Made by a program: the position numbers and the translations under genes. This document shows, piece by piece, positions 7,887-17,433 of a stretch of DNA of 64,000 nucleotides. Source of the stretch: an uncultured Bacteroides sp. (lineage in GTDB: Bacteria; Bacteroidota; Bacteroidia; Bacteroidales; Bacteroidaceae); the NCBI GenBank assembly GCA_900755095.1, contig CAAEFE010000086.1, positions 101,634-165,633 on the forward strand, given 5' to 3'. The notes under the pieces were generated by a model, which made no database searches, was not told the DNA's origin, and saw nothing but the letters and a program-made list of their open reading frames with translations. Numbering within the stretch: the first letter of the stretch is position 1; every line of letters starts with the position of its first letter.

Positions 7887-8201
7887 ATGTATCAAAAGAA
7901 AAATATAAGGGTATATATAGCATGGATGTTATTCATGACATTCATTCCCTTCTTTGTAGTGAAGACCTTTCACTATCATGGAAGTGAGGATGAAAAGTCG
8001 TGTTCCCATGCAAAGCATTCTCACCAATCATCTGATGATTGTGCGATCTGCCAATACTCCCTTTCTTTCTTTACTGAACCTCAACCGATAGAATTTCATT
8101 GCACACTGACGCTCGTGCCCTACGAGCCGATTATTTACCAGGATAAGGTTGTTTGCAAACGAACTTATTCGCATCATTTACGCGGGCCTCCGGTCGCATG
8201 A
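7887..8201 (+). CDS. Small His/Cys-rich membrane protein, DUF2946-like
   Basis: 104 aa. One N-terminal membrane segment or signal (about 10-27), then a metal-ligand-rich stretch: HYHG, CSHAKHSHQ and CAIC (about 30-57). The end (LRGPPVA) resembles endings of small DUF2946-type proteins found next to metal TonB receptors. It is first in an operon with a TonB receptor (84 bp later) and a His-rich lipoprotein. Role in metal handling at the envelope is inference. Confidence 0.55.
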   Translation: MYQKKNIRVYIAWMLFMTFIPFFVVKTFHYHGSEDEKSCSHAKHSHQSSDDCAICQYSLSFFTEPQPIEFHCTLTLVPYEPIIYQDKVVCKRTYSHHLRGPPVA

Positions 8202-8285
8202 TTACATACTCATATTTTCAATGGAGATAGATTGGCTTTCAATCTATCCTTACATTCATTTTACACATTAAATAAAAGATTGTAA

Positions 8286-10448
8286 TTGATGCGTATCGGA
8301 ATTATTTCGGGCGTAATAGGGCTATTTGTAACCTTATCCGTCCATGCACAGAAATCCGATTCAATCAAGAGCATGCTTTTGCCTGATGTTGTGGTAACCG
8401 AAACGTACCAGCAACGTCAAGCGAAAAAGTCTGCCCTTACGGTTGATGTAGCCGATCAGGATTTTTTGCGCAAACATTTTACAGGAAACTTCATGCAGGC
8501 GATGGAGAATATTCCCGGAGTACAGGCAATGGATATTGGTTCGGGCTTCTCCAAACCGATGGTTCGCGGAATGGGATTCAACCGGATTGCTGTATTGGAA
8601 AACGGAATCAAACAGGAAGGACAACAATGGGGAGCCGATCACGGACTAGAACTGGATGCTTTCAATATCGGAGCAGTCAATGTATTGAAAGGACCCTCCT
8701 CACTGCTTTATGGCAGTGATGCAATGGGAGGAGTGATTGATGTTGTTCCGTCGGCTGTTCCTGCTGATAATCGTGTATTCGGAGATGTCACACTGCTGGG
8801 TAAATCAGTCAATGGAACCATCGGAGGATCACTGATGCTGGGAATCAGGAAGAATGCCTGGTACTCCCATATTCGTTATTCGGAACAACATTTCGGTGAC
8901 TATCGTATTCCGACGGATTCTATTGTCTACCTGACACAAAGAATTCCCATATATGGGCGTAAACTCAAGAATACAGCAGGCATTGAACGCAATATCGGAC
9001 TTTTTACCCAATATCAACGAAGAGCCTATAAAGCGAATTATGCTGTGAGTAATGTATATCAAAAGACGGGATTCTTTCCGGGGGCACATGGCATACCCGA
9101 TGCGTCACGTGTGGAAGATGATGGAGACAGCCGTAATATTGAATTGCCATTCAGTAAAGTGAATCACCTGAAAGTGACCACCCACCAGCAATATGCATGG
9201 GAGAAACTGATCTTGTCAGGCGATTTAGGTTTCCAGAACAATCACCGTGAAGAGTGGAGTGCTTTCCATACTCACTATGGTTCGCAACCCGCACCGGAGA
9301 AAGACCCCGATAAGGAACTTGCTTTTAATCTGAACACTTTCAGTGCTTCGGTGAAAGCTCGTTTTATTGGTTCTTCTTCGTGGGAACATATATTGGGGTG
9401 GGATGGACAACATCAACGGAACGACATTTCCGGCTATTCGTTTTTACTGCCTGAATATCGCCGTTCCACTACCGGAATGCTTTGGCTTACGACATACAGA
9501 CCCAACAATGTGTTTTCAGTCAGCGGAGGAGTGCGATATGACTACGGATATATGAATATCTCTTCGCATGAAGATACTTACCTTGCCGATTATCTTCGGA
9601 AACAGGGCTATGATCCGGAACAGATAGACTTCTACAAGTGGAACAGTCACTCTGTGAATAAGCACTACGGTGATTATTCTCTTTCTCTGGGATTGGTATG
9701 GACTCCCTCCGACAAACATCTGGTAAAGGTGAATATCGGGCGTAGTTTCCGCCTGCCCGGTGCGAATGAGTTGGCTGCCAACGGTGTACATCACGGCACT
9801 TTCCGCCATGAACAGGGAGATGCAAACCTAAAGTCCGAACAAGGCTGGCAACTGGACGCTTCTTATCATCTGAAGTACCGGGGAATTTCTTTCTCCGTCT
9901 CTCCATTTGTCAGTTGGTTCAGCAATTACATCTTTCTGCGTCCTACTGGAGAGTGGTCTGTATTGCCTCATGCCGGACAAATCTATCGCTATACCGGAGC
10001 AGAAGCGCTATTTGCAGGAACTGAAGCTACCGTAGATGTTGATTTTCTGCGCAACTTCAATTATCGGATTTCCGCTGAATACGTTTACACCTATAATTGT
10101 GATGAACATATTCCATTGAGTTTCTCGCCACCTCCTGTTATGCGCAATACATTAACCTGGCAAAAGAATTGGTATATGTTGTATGCAGAATGGCAGAGCA
10201 TTGCCCGGCAAAATAGAGTGGACCGTAACGAAGACCGTACAGCCGGAGCAAATCTCTTTCATCTGGGTGGTTCATTGAATATTCCGATAGGTGGAAACAA
10301 TGAGATTGAAATAACCCTGACCGCCCGGAATATATTCGATACCCGATATTACAATCATCTTAGTTTTTACAGGAAAGTTGAAATCCCCGAACCGGGACGT
10401 AACTTCCAGATATTAATCAAAGTTCCATTTAAAAAATTACTGAAATGA
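8286..10448 (+). CDS. TonB-dependent outer-membrane receptor
   Basis: 720 aa with signal peptide (cleavage near VHAQ). Plug domain about 45-150: VVVTETYQQRQAKKSALTV, then GVQAMDIGSGFSKPMVRGMGFNRIAVLENG, and LKGPSSLLYGSDAMGGVIDV, all classical. The remainder is a 22-strand barrel ending in an aromatic-rich region. It takes up a ligand with TonB-ExbBD energy. Of FepA/CirA type rather than SusC type (no carboxypeptidase-like N-terminal domain, no SusD partner). The flanking His-rich proteins suggest a metal ion such as zinc or copper, but a siderophore-like ligand is not excluded. Confidence 0.88.
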   Translation: MMRIGIISGVIGLFVTLSVHAQKSDSIKSMLLPDVVVTETYQQRQAKKSALTVDVADQDFLRKHFTGNFMQAMENIPGVQAMDIGSGFSKPMVRGMGFNRIAVLENGIKQEGQQWGADHGLELDAFNIGAVNVLKGPSSLLYGSDAMGGVIDVVPSAVPADNRVFGDVTLLGKSVNGTIGGSLMLGIRKNAWYSHIRYSEQHFGDYRIPTDSIVYLTQRIPIYGRKLKNTAGIERNIGLFTQYQRRAYKANYAVSNVYQKTGFFPGAHGIPDASRVEDDGDSRNIELPFSKVNHLKVTTHQQYAWEKLILSGDLGFQNNHREEWSAFHTHYGSQPAPEKDPDKELAFNLNTFSASVKARFIGSSSWEHILGWDGQHQRNDISGYSFLLPEYRRSTTGMLWLTTYRPNNVFSVSGGVRYDYGYMNISSHEDTYLADYLRKQGYDPEQIDFYKWNSHSVNKHYGDYSLSLGLVWTPSDKHLVKVNIGRSFRLPGANELAANGVHHGTFRHEQGDANLKSEQGWQLDASYHLKYRGISFSVSPFVSWFSNYIFLRPTGEWSVLPHAGQIYRYTGAEALFAGTEATVDVDFLRNFNYRISAEYVYTYNCDEHIPLSFSPPPVMRNTLTWQKNWYMLYAEWQSIARQNRVDRNEDRTAGANLFHLGGSLNIPIGGNNEIEITLTARNIFDTRYYNHLSFYRKVEIPEPGRNFQILIKVPFKKLLK

Positions 10449-10936
10449 AAAATAAATTTTATCTCCCAATGATTAGCCTTTTGGCAACAGTTACTTTCAT
10501 GTTTTCCTCTTGTGATAATGATGACTCCAGTGATACGACCAAACCTCTGATTGAACTTCACGAACCGGAAGAAGGTCAGGCTTTGGAGATAGGAAACGAA
10601 CATGGGGTTCATTTTGAAATGGATTTGTCGGATGATGTCATGCTGAAATCCTATAAGATTGAAATTCATAGTAATTTCGACCACCATTCACACGGAGGTA
10701 ATAGCAGGGCTGCACAGGAAACAGTAGATTTTAGTTTCAACAGATCCTACGATGTGTCCGGACAGAAAACCGCCCATATTCATCATCACGATATTGTAAT
10801 ACCGGCCAATGCTACTGCAGGAGATTATCATTTGATGGTTTATTGCACGGATGCCGCAGGTAACGAATCTTATATCGCACGCAATATCAAATTAAGTAAT
10901 GAGGTGGAAGACGAAGACCATCACCATGATGAATAA
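10445..10936 (+). CDS. His-rich DUF4625 lipoprotein
   Basis: 163 aa lipoprotein (lipobox ending at the Cys of FSSC, about residue 23). DUF4625 Ig-like domain follows. It carries clusters of His: FDHHSHGG (about 78-85), AHIHHHD (about 111-117) and the tail DEDHHHDE. Starts with a 4-bp ATGA overlap with the TonB receptor, so it is translationally coupled. Likely a surface or periplasmic metal-binding partner of the receptor (inference from composition and linkage). Confidence 0.75.
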   Translation: MKNKFYLPMISLLATVTFMFSSCDNDDSSDTTKPLIELHEPEEGQALEIGNEHGVHFEMDLSDDVMLKSYKIEIHSNFDHHSHGGNSRAAQETVDFSFNRSYDVSGQKTAHIHHHDIVIPANATAGDYHLMVYCTDAAGNESYIARNIKLSNEVEDEDHHHDE

Positions 10937-11030
10937 GACAATACATAGAGAAAGAATGAGGTGAGGTCAAAAAGGGACGTTTGACACATTCCCATTCTGT
11001 TTTTTTACGTAATGAGTATTTTTTCTTTCG

Positions 11031-11056
11031 AAAGGTGTAATATCTATTACACCTTT
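11031..11056 (+). terminator. Terminator after the metal-uptake operon
   Basis: Perfect 11-bp stem AAAGGTGTAAT (11031-11041) with 11046-11056, loop ATCT, ending in a T-run. Confidence 0.8.
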
Positions 11057-11072
11057 TTTGTTTCCAATCCTT

Positions 11073-11080
11073 TACTTTTG
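11073..11080 (+). promoter_or_regulatory. Candidate -7 box of the nrf operon
   Basis: TACTTTTG, about 20 bp before nrfH, with no -33 element at usual spacing, as expected for an activator-dependent promoter (inference). The leader would be very short. Confidence 0.45.
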
Positions 11081-11098
11081 TGAAAAATACTTTTTCGT

Positions 11099-11698
11099 AT
11101 GATGAAGTTTCCAATAATAAATCGACTCTTTCCTTCTTATAAATGGAAGGTAGCGGCTGTCATCATTGGCGGTGTTATTGTGGGTGGAGGAGCACTGTTT
11201 ATGTATATGCTCCGGGCGCATACCTATCTTGGAGATGACCCGGCTGCATGCGTGAATTGTCACATTATGACTCCTTACTATGCAACCTGGTTCCATAGTT
11301 CACATGCCCGGAATGCCACTTGCAATGATTGTCATGTGCCGCATGAAAATGCTGTGAAGAAATGGACCTTTAAAGGTATGGACGGTATGAAACACGTGGC
11401 TGCATTTCTTACCAAAAGCGAGCCGCAGGTCATTCAGGCTCATGAAGCCAGTTCCGAAGTGATTATGAATAATTGCATCCGCTGTCATACACAACTCAAT
11501 ACGGAATTTGTGAAGACGGGGAAGATTGATTATATGATGTCACAGGTAGGAGAGGGGAAGGCTTGCTGGGATTGCCATCGTGATGTTCCTCATGGTGGAA
11601 AGAATTCCCTGTCCGGTACTCCGGGAGCGATTGTTCCTCTTCCGGAATCGCCTGTTCCCGAATGGCTCCGGAAGATGGTGAATCAGAAAGATAAATAA
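11099..11698 (+). CDS. nrfH: Cytochrome c nitrite reductase small subunit NrfH
   Basis: 199 aa, NapC/NirT family. One membrane anchor (about 17-38) and four CxxCH haem sites at 51-55, 75-79, 126-130 and 156-160. It takes electrons from menaquinol and passes them to NrfA in the periplasm. The first Met pair (11099, 11102) leaves the start open by one codon. First gene of a run of five on the same strand, 39 bp before nrfA. Confidence 0.95.
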   Translation: MMKFPIINRLFPSYKWKVAAVIIGGVIVGGGALFMYMLRAHTYLGDDPAACVNCHIMTPYYATWFHSSHARNATCNDCHVPHENAVKKWTFKGMDGMKHVAAFLTKSEPQVIQAHEASSEVIMNNCIRCHTQLNTEFVKTGKIDYMMSQVGEGKACWDCHRDVPHGGKNSLSGTPGAIVPLPESPVPEWLRKMVNQKDK

Positions 11699-11737
11699 GA
11701 AATGAAATACGTAATAAAATAATAAAACCGATATACA

Positions 11738-13219
11738 ATGGAAAAGAAATTAAAATCATGGCAAGGATGGCTGTTGTTCGGAGGTTCAATGGTCGTTGTA
11801 TTTGTTTTGGGATTATGCGTTTCTGCGTTGATGGAACGGAGGGCGGAAGTTGCCAGCATTTTCAATAACCGTAAAAACGTTATCAAAGGGATTGAAGCAC
11901 GAAATGAACTGTTTAAGAATGACTTTCCCCGTGAATACCAGACTTGGACGGAGACTGCAAAGACTGACTTTGAGAGTGAATTTAATGGAAATATTGCTGT
12001 AGATGCTTTGGAAAAACGTCCTGAAATGGTGATTCTATGGGCGGGATATGCTTTCTCAAAAGATTATTCCACTCCACGGGGACACATGCATGCCATTGAG
12101 GATATTACGGCATCTTTGCGTACCGGTTCGCCCATGAGCCCGACCGAAGGTCCTCAACCGTCTACCTGTTGGACTTGTAAGAGTCCGGATGTTCCCCGTA
12201 TGATGGAGGCATTGGGTGTCGATTCTTTCTATAACAATAAATGGGGGGCTATGGGCGCCGAAATTGTGAATCCTATCGGATGCTCCGATTGTCATGATCC
12301 CGAAACAATGAATCTTCATATCAGTCGTCCCGCTTTGATAGAGGCTTTCCAACGTCAGGGTAAAGACATCACTAAAGCTACTCCGCAGGAGATGCGTTCA
12401 TTGGTATGTGCACAATGTCATGTGGAATATTATTTCAAAGGGGATGGTAAGTATCTGACTTTCCCCTGGGACAAAGGTTTTACGGTAGAAGATATGGAGG
12501 CTTATTATGATGAGGCCGGTTTCTATGATTATATTCATAAATTGAGCCGTACTCCGATTCTGAAAGCACAGCATCCTGACTATGAGATTTGTCAGATGGG
12601 TATCCACGGACAGAGAGGTGTTTCTTGTGCCGATTGTCACATGCCGTATAAGAGTGAAGGTGGTGTGAAATTCAGCGATCACCATATCCAAAGCCCGTTG
12701 GCTATGATTGACCGCACCTGTCAGGTTTGTCACCGCGAAAGTGAAGAGACTTTACGTAATAATGTGTACGAACGCCAACGTAAAGCGAATGAAATCCGTA
12801 ACCGTCTGGAACAGGAATTGGCAAAAGCACATATCGAAGCTAAATTTGCCTGGGACAAGGGTGCTACAGAAACACAGATGAAAGATGTGCTCGCACTGAT
12901 TCGTCAGGCACAATGGCGTTGGGATTTCGGAGTAGCTTCACACGGAGGTTCTTTCCACGCACCGCAGGAAATTCAGAGAATTCTTTCTCATGGATTGGAT
13001 CGTGCCATGCAAGCCCGTCTGGCTGTATCCAAAGTATTGGCAAAGAATGGATATACGGGAGATGTTCCGATGCCGGACATTTCAACAAAGGCAAAAGCAC
13101 AGGAATATATCGGCTTGGATATGGATGCTGAAAGAGCGACTAAGGAGAAATTCCTGAAAACAACTGTTCCGGCATGGTTGGAGAAAGCGAAAGAAAACGG
13201 CCGTCTGGCACAGAAATAA
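11738..13219 (+). CDS. nrfA: Ammonia-forming cytochrome c nitrite reductase NrfA
   Basis: 493 aa with N-terminal signal/anchor (about 10-31). Five haem sites: the catalytic CWTCK at 144-148, where Lys replaces His as in true NrfA, and CxxCH at 182-186, 224-228, 297-301 and 328-332. It reduces nitrite to ammonium with six electrons from NrfH. Full length, all haems intact. Followed 12 bp later by the ResB-type assembly protein. Confidence 0.96.
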   Translation: MEKKLKSWQGWLLFGGSMVVVFVLGLCVSALMERRAEVASIFNNRKNVIKGIEARNELFKNDFPREYQTWTETAKTDFESEFNGNIAVDALEKRPEMVILWAGYAFSKDYSTPRGHMHAIEDITASLRTGSPMSPTEGPQPSTCWTCKSPDVPRMMEALGVDSFYNNKWGAMGAEIVNPIGCSDCHDPETMNLHISRPALIEAFQRQGKDITKATPQEMRSLVCAQCHVEYYFKGDGKYLTFPWDKGFTVEDMEAYYDEAGFYDYIHKLSRTPILKAQHPDYEICQMGIHGQRGVSCADCHMPYKSEGGVKFSDHHIQSPLAMIDRTCQVCHRESEETLRNNVYERQRKANEIRNRLEQELAKAHIEAKFAWDKGATETQMKDVLALIRQAQWRWDFGVASHGGSFHAPQEIQRILSHGLDRAMQARLAVSKVLAKNGYTGDVPMPDISTKAKAQEYIGLDMDAERATKEKFLKTTVPAWLEKAKENGRLAQK

Positions 13220-13231
13220 GAGAATTTATAT

Positions 13232-14467
13232 ATGTGGAGCAAACCATGGAGTTATAAAGAAGGGCTGGTGATTGGCGCAGGATTACTGGTGATAGGGCTA
13301 TTGCTGCAAATGACAGTGGGAGCCATACATTGGGACCTGTTTGCCTGTCCGGTCAATGTGATTGTGTTAGTGGTTTATATCATTGCTTTGGTAGCCATGC
13401 ACCTTCTTCGCAAACGTGTCTATTTATTCGGATGGTTGAGTCATTATTCCGCTGCTGTCTCGTCTCTATTGTGGGTGGTCGGCATGACAGTAGTGATGGG
13501 ACTGATCCGGCAGGCTCCTTCCGGTCATGCTCCGGCTGATCTGCTGGGATTTTCGCAGATGATTTCTTCCTGGCCTTTTGTCCTGCTCTACTTTTGGATG
13601 GTCACCGCCTTGGGGCTGACAATCCTTCGCACCGGTTTCTCTTTGAAGATCAGCAGGATTTCTTTCCTACTGAATCATATCGGATTGTTTATTGCACTGA
13701 TAACAGCCACTTTGGGAAATGCCGATATGCAAAGGTTGAAAATGACAACCCGGATGGGAAGTGCCGAATGGCGGGCTACGGATGATAAAGGTCAACTGAT
13801 TGAACTTCCGCTGGCTATCGAACTGAAGGATTTCACTATCGACGAATATCCTCCGAAACTGATGTTGATTGATAATGAAACCGGCCGTACGCTTCCCGAA
13901 AAATCTCCTGTACATGTATTGTTGGAAGAGGGAGTGACAAATGGCAGCTTGCAGGACTGGCAGCTAACTATTGAGCAATCTATTCCGATGGCTGCTTCTG
14001 TGGCTACCGAAGATATTTTGAAGTTTACTGAATTTCATTCGATGGGAGCGACTTATGCTGTCTATCTGAAAGCAGTCAATCAGAAGAATCAAACAACCAA
14101 AGAGGGATGGGTAAGTTGCGGTAGTTTTCTTTTTCCCTATAAGGCAATCCGGCTGGATTCTTTAACCAGTATTGTAATGCCGGAACGGGAACCGCAGCGA
14201 TTTGTATCGGAAGTGAAGATTTACACACAAGAAGGAACGATCACGGGAGGAACCATTGAAGTGAACCGCCCGATGGAGATAGAAGGTTGGAAAATTTATC
14301 AACTTAGTTACGATGAAACAAAGGGACGATGGAGCGATATCAGTGTCTTCGAGTTGGTTCGCGATCCGTGGTTGCCGGTTGTTTACACAGGAATAATAAT
14401 GATGATGGCAGGAGCCATCTGTCTGTTTGTCAGCGCACAAAAGAGGAAAGAGGAGGACAAAGCATGA
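13232..14467 (+). CDS. ResB/Ccs1-type cytochrome c biogenesis protein
   Basis: 411 aa. Four N-terminal membrane segments (about 10-165), a soluble ResB-like domain (about 170-380) and a final membrane segment (about 383-403). In system II cytochrome c maturation Ccs1 and CcsA pass haem and join it to CxxCH motifs. Overlaps ccsA by 4 bp (ATGA), so coupled. Dedicated to the NrfHA haems judging by its place. Confidence 0.85.
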   Translation: MWSKPWSYKEGLVIGAGLLVIGLLLQMTVGAIHWDLFACPVNVIVLVVYIIALVAMHLLRKRVYLFGWLSHYSAAVSSLLWVVGMTVVMGLIRQAPSGHAPADLLGFSQMISSWPFVLLYFWMVTALGLTILRTGFSLKISRISFLLNHIGLFIALITATLGNADMQRLKMTTRMGSAEWRATDDKGQLIELPLAIELKDFTIDEYPPKLMLIDNETGRTLPEKSPVHVLLEEGVTNGSLQDWQLTIEQSIPMAASVATEDILKFTEFHSMGATYAVYLKAVNQKNQTTKEGWVSCGSFLFPYKAIRLDSLTSIVMPEREPQRFVSEVKIYTQEGTITGGTIEVNRPMEIEGWKIYQLSYDETKGRWSDISVFELVRDPWLPVVYTGIIMMMAGAICLFVSAQKRKEEDKA

Positions 14468-15255
14468 GTTGGGAATACTTTATACTATTTGCAATAGCCG
14501 CACTGGTTTGTTGGGCTTTGGGAGCTTTTGCTGCCTGGAAAGGTACAAAAACGGGATGGGCTTATGGATTTACTTTCTTAGGTCTGGCTATTTTCTTCAG
14601 TTTCATTATCGGAATGTGGATTTCATTAGAACGTCCTCCGATGCGGACAATGGGAGAGACACGGCTGTGGTATTCTTTCTTCCTTCCGTTGGCGGGATTG
14701 ATAACCTATGCACGCTGGAAGTATAAATGGATTTTAAGTTTCAGTTGCATCCTTTCATTGGTCTTTATTTGTATCAATATCTTCAAACCGGAGATTCATA
14801 ATAAGACGTTGATGCCTGCTTTGCAAAGCCCGTGGTTTGCCCCTCATGTCATTGTGTATATGTTTGCTTATGCTATGTTGGGAGCGGCGACGGTGATGGC
14901 CGTCTATCTGCTTTGGTTCAAAAAGAAGGAGATTGAACGGAAAGAAATGGATTTGTGTGACAACCTCACCTATGTAGGTCTGGCATTTATGACATTAGGT
15001 ATGCTTACCGGAGCTATCTGGGCAAAAGAAGCCTGGGGACATTACTGGGCTTGGGACCCGAAAGAGACTTGGGCGGCAGCTACCTGGTTCGCTTATCTGG
15101 TGTATATCCATTTCAGATTGGGCAAGCCATTGAAGGCACGTCCTGCGTTGATTATTCTGTTAGTATCATTTGTCCTGTTGCAAATGTGCTGGTATGGAAT
15201 CAATTACCTTCCGGCCGCGCAAGGAGTCAGTGTGCATACTTATAATTTAAATTGA
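14464..15255 (+). CDS. ccsA: CcsA/CcmF-type haem-handling protein
   Basis: 263 aa from the ATG at 14464; a longer frame from 14329 lies inside the previous gene and is not used. About eight membrane segments and the WWD-type haem motif WGHYWAWDPKETWA (about 197-210). It delivers haem for system II cytochrome c assembly together with the preceding Ccs1. Complete. Confidence 0.9.
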   Translation: MSWEYFILFAIAALVCWALGAFAAWKGTKTGWAYGFTFLGLAIFFSFIIGMWISLERPPMRTMGETRLWYSFFLPLAGLITYARWKYKWILSFSCILSLVFICINIFKPEIHNKTLMPALQSPWFAPHVIVYMFAYAMLGAATVMAVYLLWFKKKEIERKEMDLCDNLTYVGLAFMTLGMLTGAIWAKEAWGHYWAWDPKETWAAATWFAYLVYIHFRLGKPLKARPALIILLVSFVLLQMCWYGINYLPAAQGVSVHTYNLN

Positions 15256-15284
15256 AATATCGAATCACTTAAACTTCAATATCA

Positions 15285-16565
15285 ATGAAAACACTTTATT
15301 GGTCATTCTTGCTTATGCTATTGCCAAGCATGGCATATACACAAAACACGGAGAAAGAGAATGAATTTACGATGTCTATGCAAATCAGACCTCGTGCGGA
15401 GTATCGGAATGGTGCATTGACTCCACGGGATGAAGGGGTAGCTCCTACATCTTTCATCAATAACCGTGCACGCCTCTCGATGGATTATAAACGTTCGGAT
15501 CTGGAACTAAAGATGTCGGCACAGCATGTCGGTGTTTGGGGACAAGACCCGCAGATTGAGAAGAATGGGCGTTTTATGTTGAATGAGGCTTGGGCGAAAC
15601 TGAACTTTGGTGAAGGGTTCTTTGCTCAACTGGGACGTCAGTCATTGATTTATGATGATGAACGTATTTTGGGAGGACTGGATTGGAATGTAGCGGGCCG
15701 TTACCACGATGCATTGAAGCTGGGATATGCCAACAAAAATAATGAAGTCCATCTGATTCTTGCTTTTAACCAGAATAATGACAATAGAACAAGTGGAGGT
15801 ACTTACTATGATTCTTCTACCGGACAGCCTTATAAGAATATGCAAACCGTCTGGTATCATTATAAAGCGGATAATGTTCCGTTCGGAGCTTCTTTATTGT
15901 TTATGAATCTGGGATTGGAAACGGGTGATAAAGCCACGGATGATTCTCATACCCGCTATTTACAAACAATGGGTACTTACCTCACTTATAAGAATAGTAA
16001 CTGGAATCTGGATGGTGCTTTCTACTATCAGATGGGTAAGAATAAAGCTGCGGAGAAAGTTTCAGCTTTGATGGGTAGCATACAAGCCGCCTATACGTTT
16101 AATCAGACATGGGGAGCCGTGGCTAGTTTTGATTATTTAAGCGGTGATAAAGGAAATGGCGGTAAGTATAAGGCTTTTGATCCTCTTTATGGGACCCATC
16201 ATAAATTCTATGGAGCAATGGATTATTTTTATGCTTCTACATTTGCAAACGGTTATGCACCGGGATTGATGGATGCTCGTATCGGAGGTCGTTTCCGTCT
16301 ATCTGGCAAGGTAGATATGGAACTTAATTACCATTATTTTAGTACAGCAGTTAAAGTTCAGGATTTAAAGAAATCATTAGGTTCGGAAGTTGATTATCAG
16401 ATTAACTGGTCGATCATGAAAGATGTGAAACTCTCTGCCGGATATTCTTTTATGCGTGGTACGAAGACGATGGACGCTGTGAAAACCGGCAATCATAAAA
16501 GCTGGCAGGATTGGGGATGGGTATCGTTGAATATCAATCCGAAAGTATTTTTCACTAAATGGTAG
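15285..16565 (+). CDS. Alginate-export-type outer-membrane porin
   Basis: 426 aa, signal peptide (cleavage near YTQN) then a beta-barrel matching the alginate_export family, ending with an aromatic-rich strand. Last gene of the nrf run, 29 bp after ccsA, so it probably lets nitrite or another small anion through the outer membrane (inference from operon position). The family name does not imply alginate as substrate. Confidence 0.75.
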   Translation: MKTLYWSFLLMLLPSMAYTQNTEKENEFTMSMQIRPRAEYRNGALTPRDEGVAPTSFINNRARLSMDYKRSDLELKMSAQHVGVWGQDPQIEKNGRFMLNEAWAKLNFGEGFFAQLGRQSLIYDDERILGGLDWNVAGRYHDALKLGYANKNNEVHLILAFNQNNDNRTSGGTYYDSSTGQPYKNMQTVWYHYKADNVPFGASLLFMNLGLETGDKATDDSHTRYLQTMGTYLTYKNSNWNLDGAFYYQMGKNKAAEKVSALMGSIQAAYTFNQTWGAVASFDYLSGDKGNGGKYKAFDPLYGTHHKFYGAMDYFYASTFANGYAPGLMDARIGGRFRLSGKVDMELNYHYFSTAVKVQDLKKSLGSEVDYQINWSIMKDVKLSAGYSFMRGTKTMDAVKTGNHKSWQDWGWVSLNINPKVFFTKW

Positions 16566-16586
16566 AGAAATAAACAGAATGATGAG

Positions 16587-16616
16587 AATCCCGGTTGACT
16601 TATGTTGACCGGGATT
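16587..16616. terminator. Bidirectional terminator between porin and nitroreductase
   Basis: AATCCCGGT 16587-16595 pairs with ACCGGGATT 16608-16616, between convergent genes, followed by TTT. Confidence 0.65.
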
Positions 16617-16631
16617 TTAGGACTTTGATCT

Positions 16632-17393
16632 CTATACCGAATATCTGCTTTTAGCCGAGGTAAATCCCTGTTGACTTAAGGCATCCGCAACTCCTTTGTA
16701 ATGAAACGGATGTCGGTAGAAATCAGCTGCCAGGTCTGTCCAGTTGCCTACACGATTATTCCATGGACGTTCTTTAAGATAATGGGCGTAGATAACGTCA
16801 TATTCAGCGAGTTTATCTTTTAAATCAGTCTTATATGTCTCTTCGAAAAAGACAGCCTGTTGTGGAAAACGAGGCTTTAATCCCGGTTCTTCTGCGGGGT
16901 AGCCGATACATAATCCCAACATAGGAAAGACATATTCCGGAAGTTGCAATTCATGGACAATTTCCAGCGCATTTTTACGTACATCTCCAATAGGGACTGT
17001 TCCCAATCCCAATGATTCGGCAGCCACGACAGCCGCTTCGAGAGCGATACCGACTTCATGAGCTCCCACGAGCAATGTGTCAATGTCCTGCATTACTTCA
17101 TCGAGCGTTTGCTCTTTCTTATGGCAGGCAAGAGCCACCCTATGGTAATCAGTACAGAACACGAGGAATACGGGAGCTTCGGCAATGTGTACCTGATTTC
17201 CGCATAATTCGGCTAAACGTCTTCTATGGTCGGTATTCTTTACTGCAATTATGGAAACGAGTTGCAGGTTTACCCAGTTCGGTGCGGCTTGTACGGCACG
17301 GATGATGGAGTTTAAATCTTCATCGCTTACCGTTCTGTCGGTGTATGAACGGATGGAACGATGTGCCAGCATACTATCTATGACTTTATTCAT
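16632..17393 (-). CDS. Nitroreductase-family FMN oxidoreductase
   Basis: 253 aa, NfsA-like size. Seen: N-terminal HRSIRSYTDRTVSDEDL (about 12-28), PNWVNLQLVSIIAVKN, central GIALEAAVVAAESLGLGTVPIG (about 115-136) and the extended C-terminal lid with ERPWNNRVGNWTD. Reduces nitro-aromatics, quinones or related acceptors with NAD(P)H and FMN. Last gene of a four-gene minus-strand operon (hydrolase, MFS, aldo/keto reductase, nitroreductase), 40 bp after the previous gene. Confidence 0.88.
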   Translation of the reverse strand: MNKVIDSMLAHRSIRSYTDRTVSDEDLNSIIRAVQAAPNWVNLQLVSIIAVKNTDHRRRLAELCGNQVHIAEAPVFLVFCTDYHRVALACHKKEQTLDEVMQDIDTLLVGAHEVGIALEAAVVAAESLGLGTVPIGDVRKNALEIVHELQLPEYVFPMLGLCIGYPAEEPGLKPRFPQQAVFFEETYKTDLKDKLAEYDVIYAHYLKERPWNNRVGNWTDLAADFYRHPFHYKGVADALSQQGFTSAKSRYSV

Positions 17394-17433
17394 TTTTCTT
17401 ATTATAGTTCATAATTTATAGCATTTCATGTTA

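Noticed and set aside
14329..14463. Longer start of CcsA
   Set aside because: Those 45 residues lie within the ResB-type gene in another frame; the ATG at 14464 overlaps its stop as in coupled genes.
15285..16565. Alginate metabolism suggested by the porin family
   Set aside because: It is the last gene of the nrf operon and no alginate genes are nearby.
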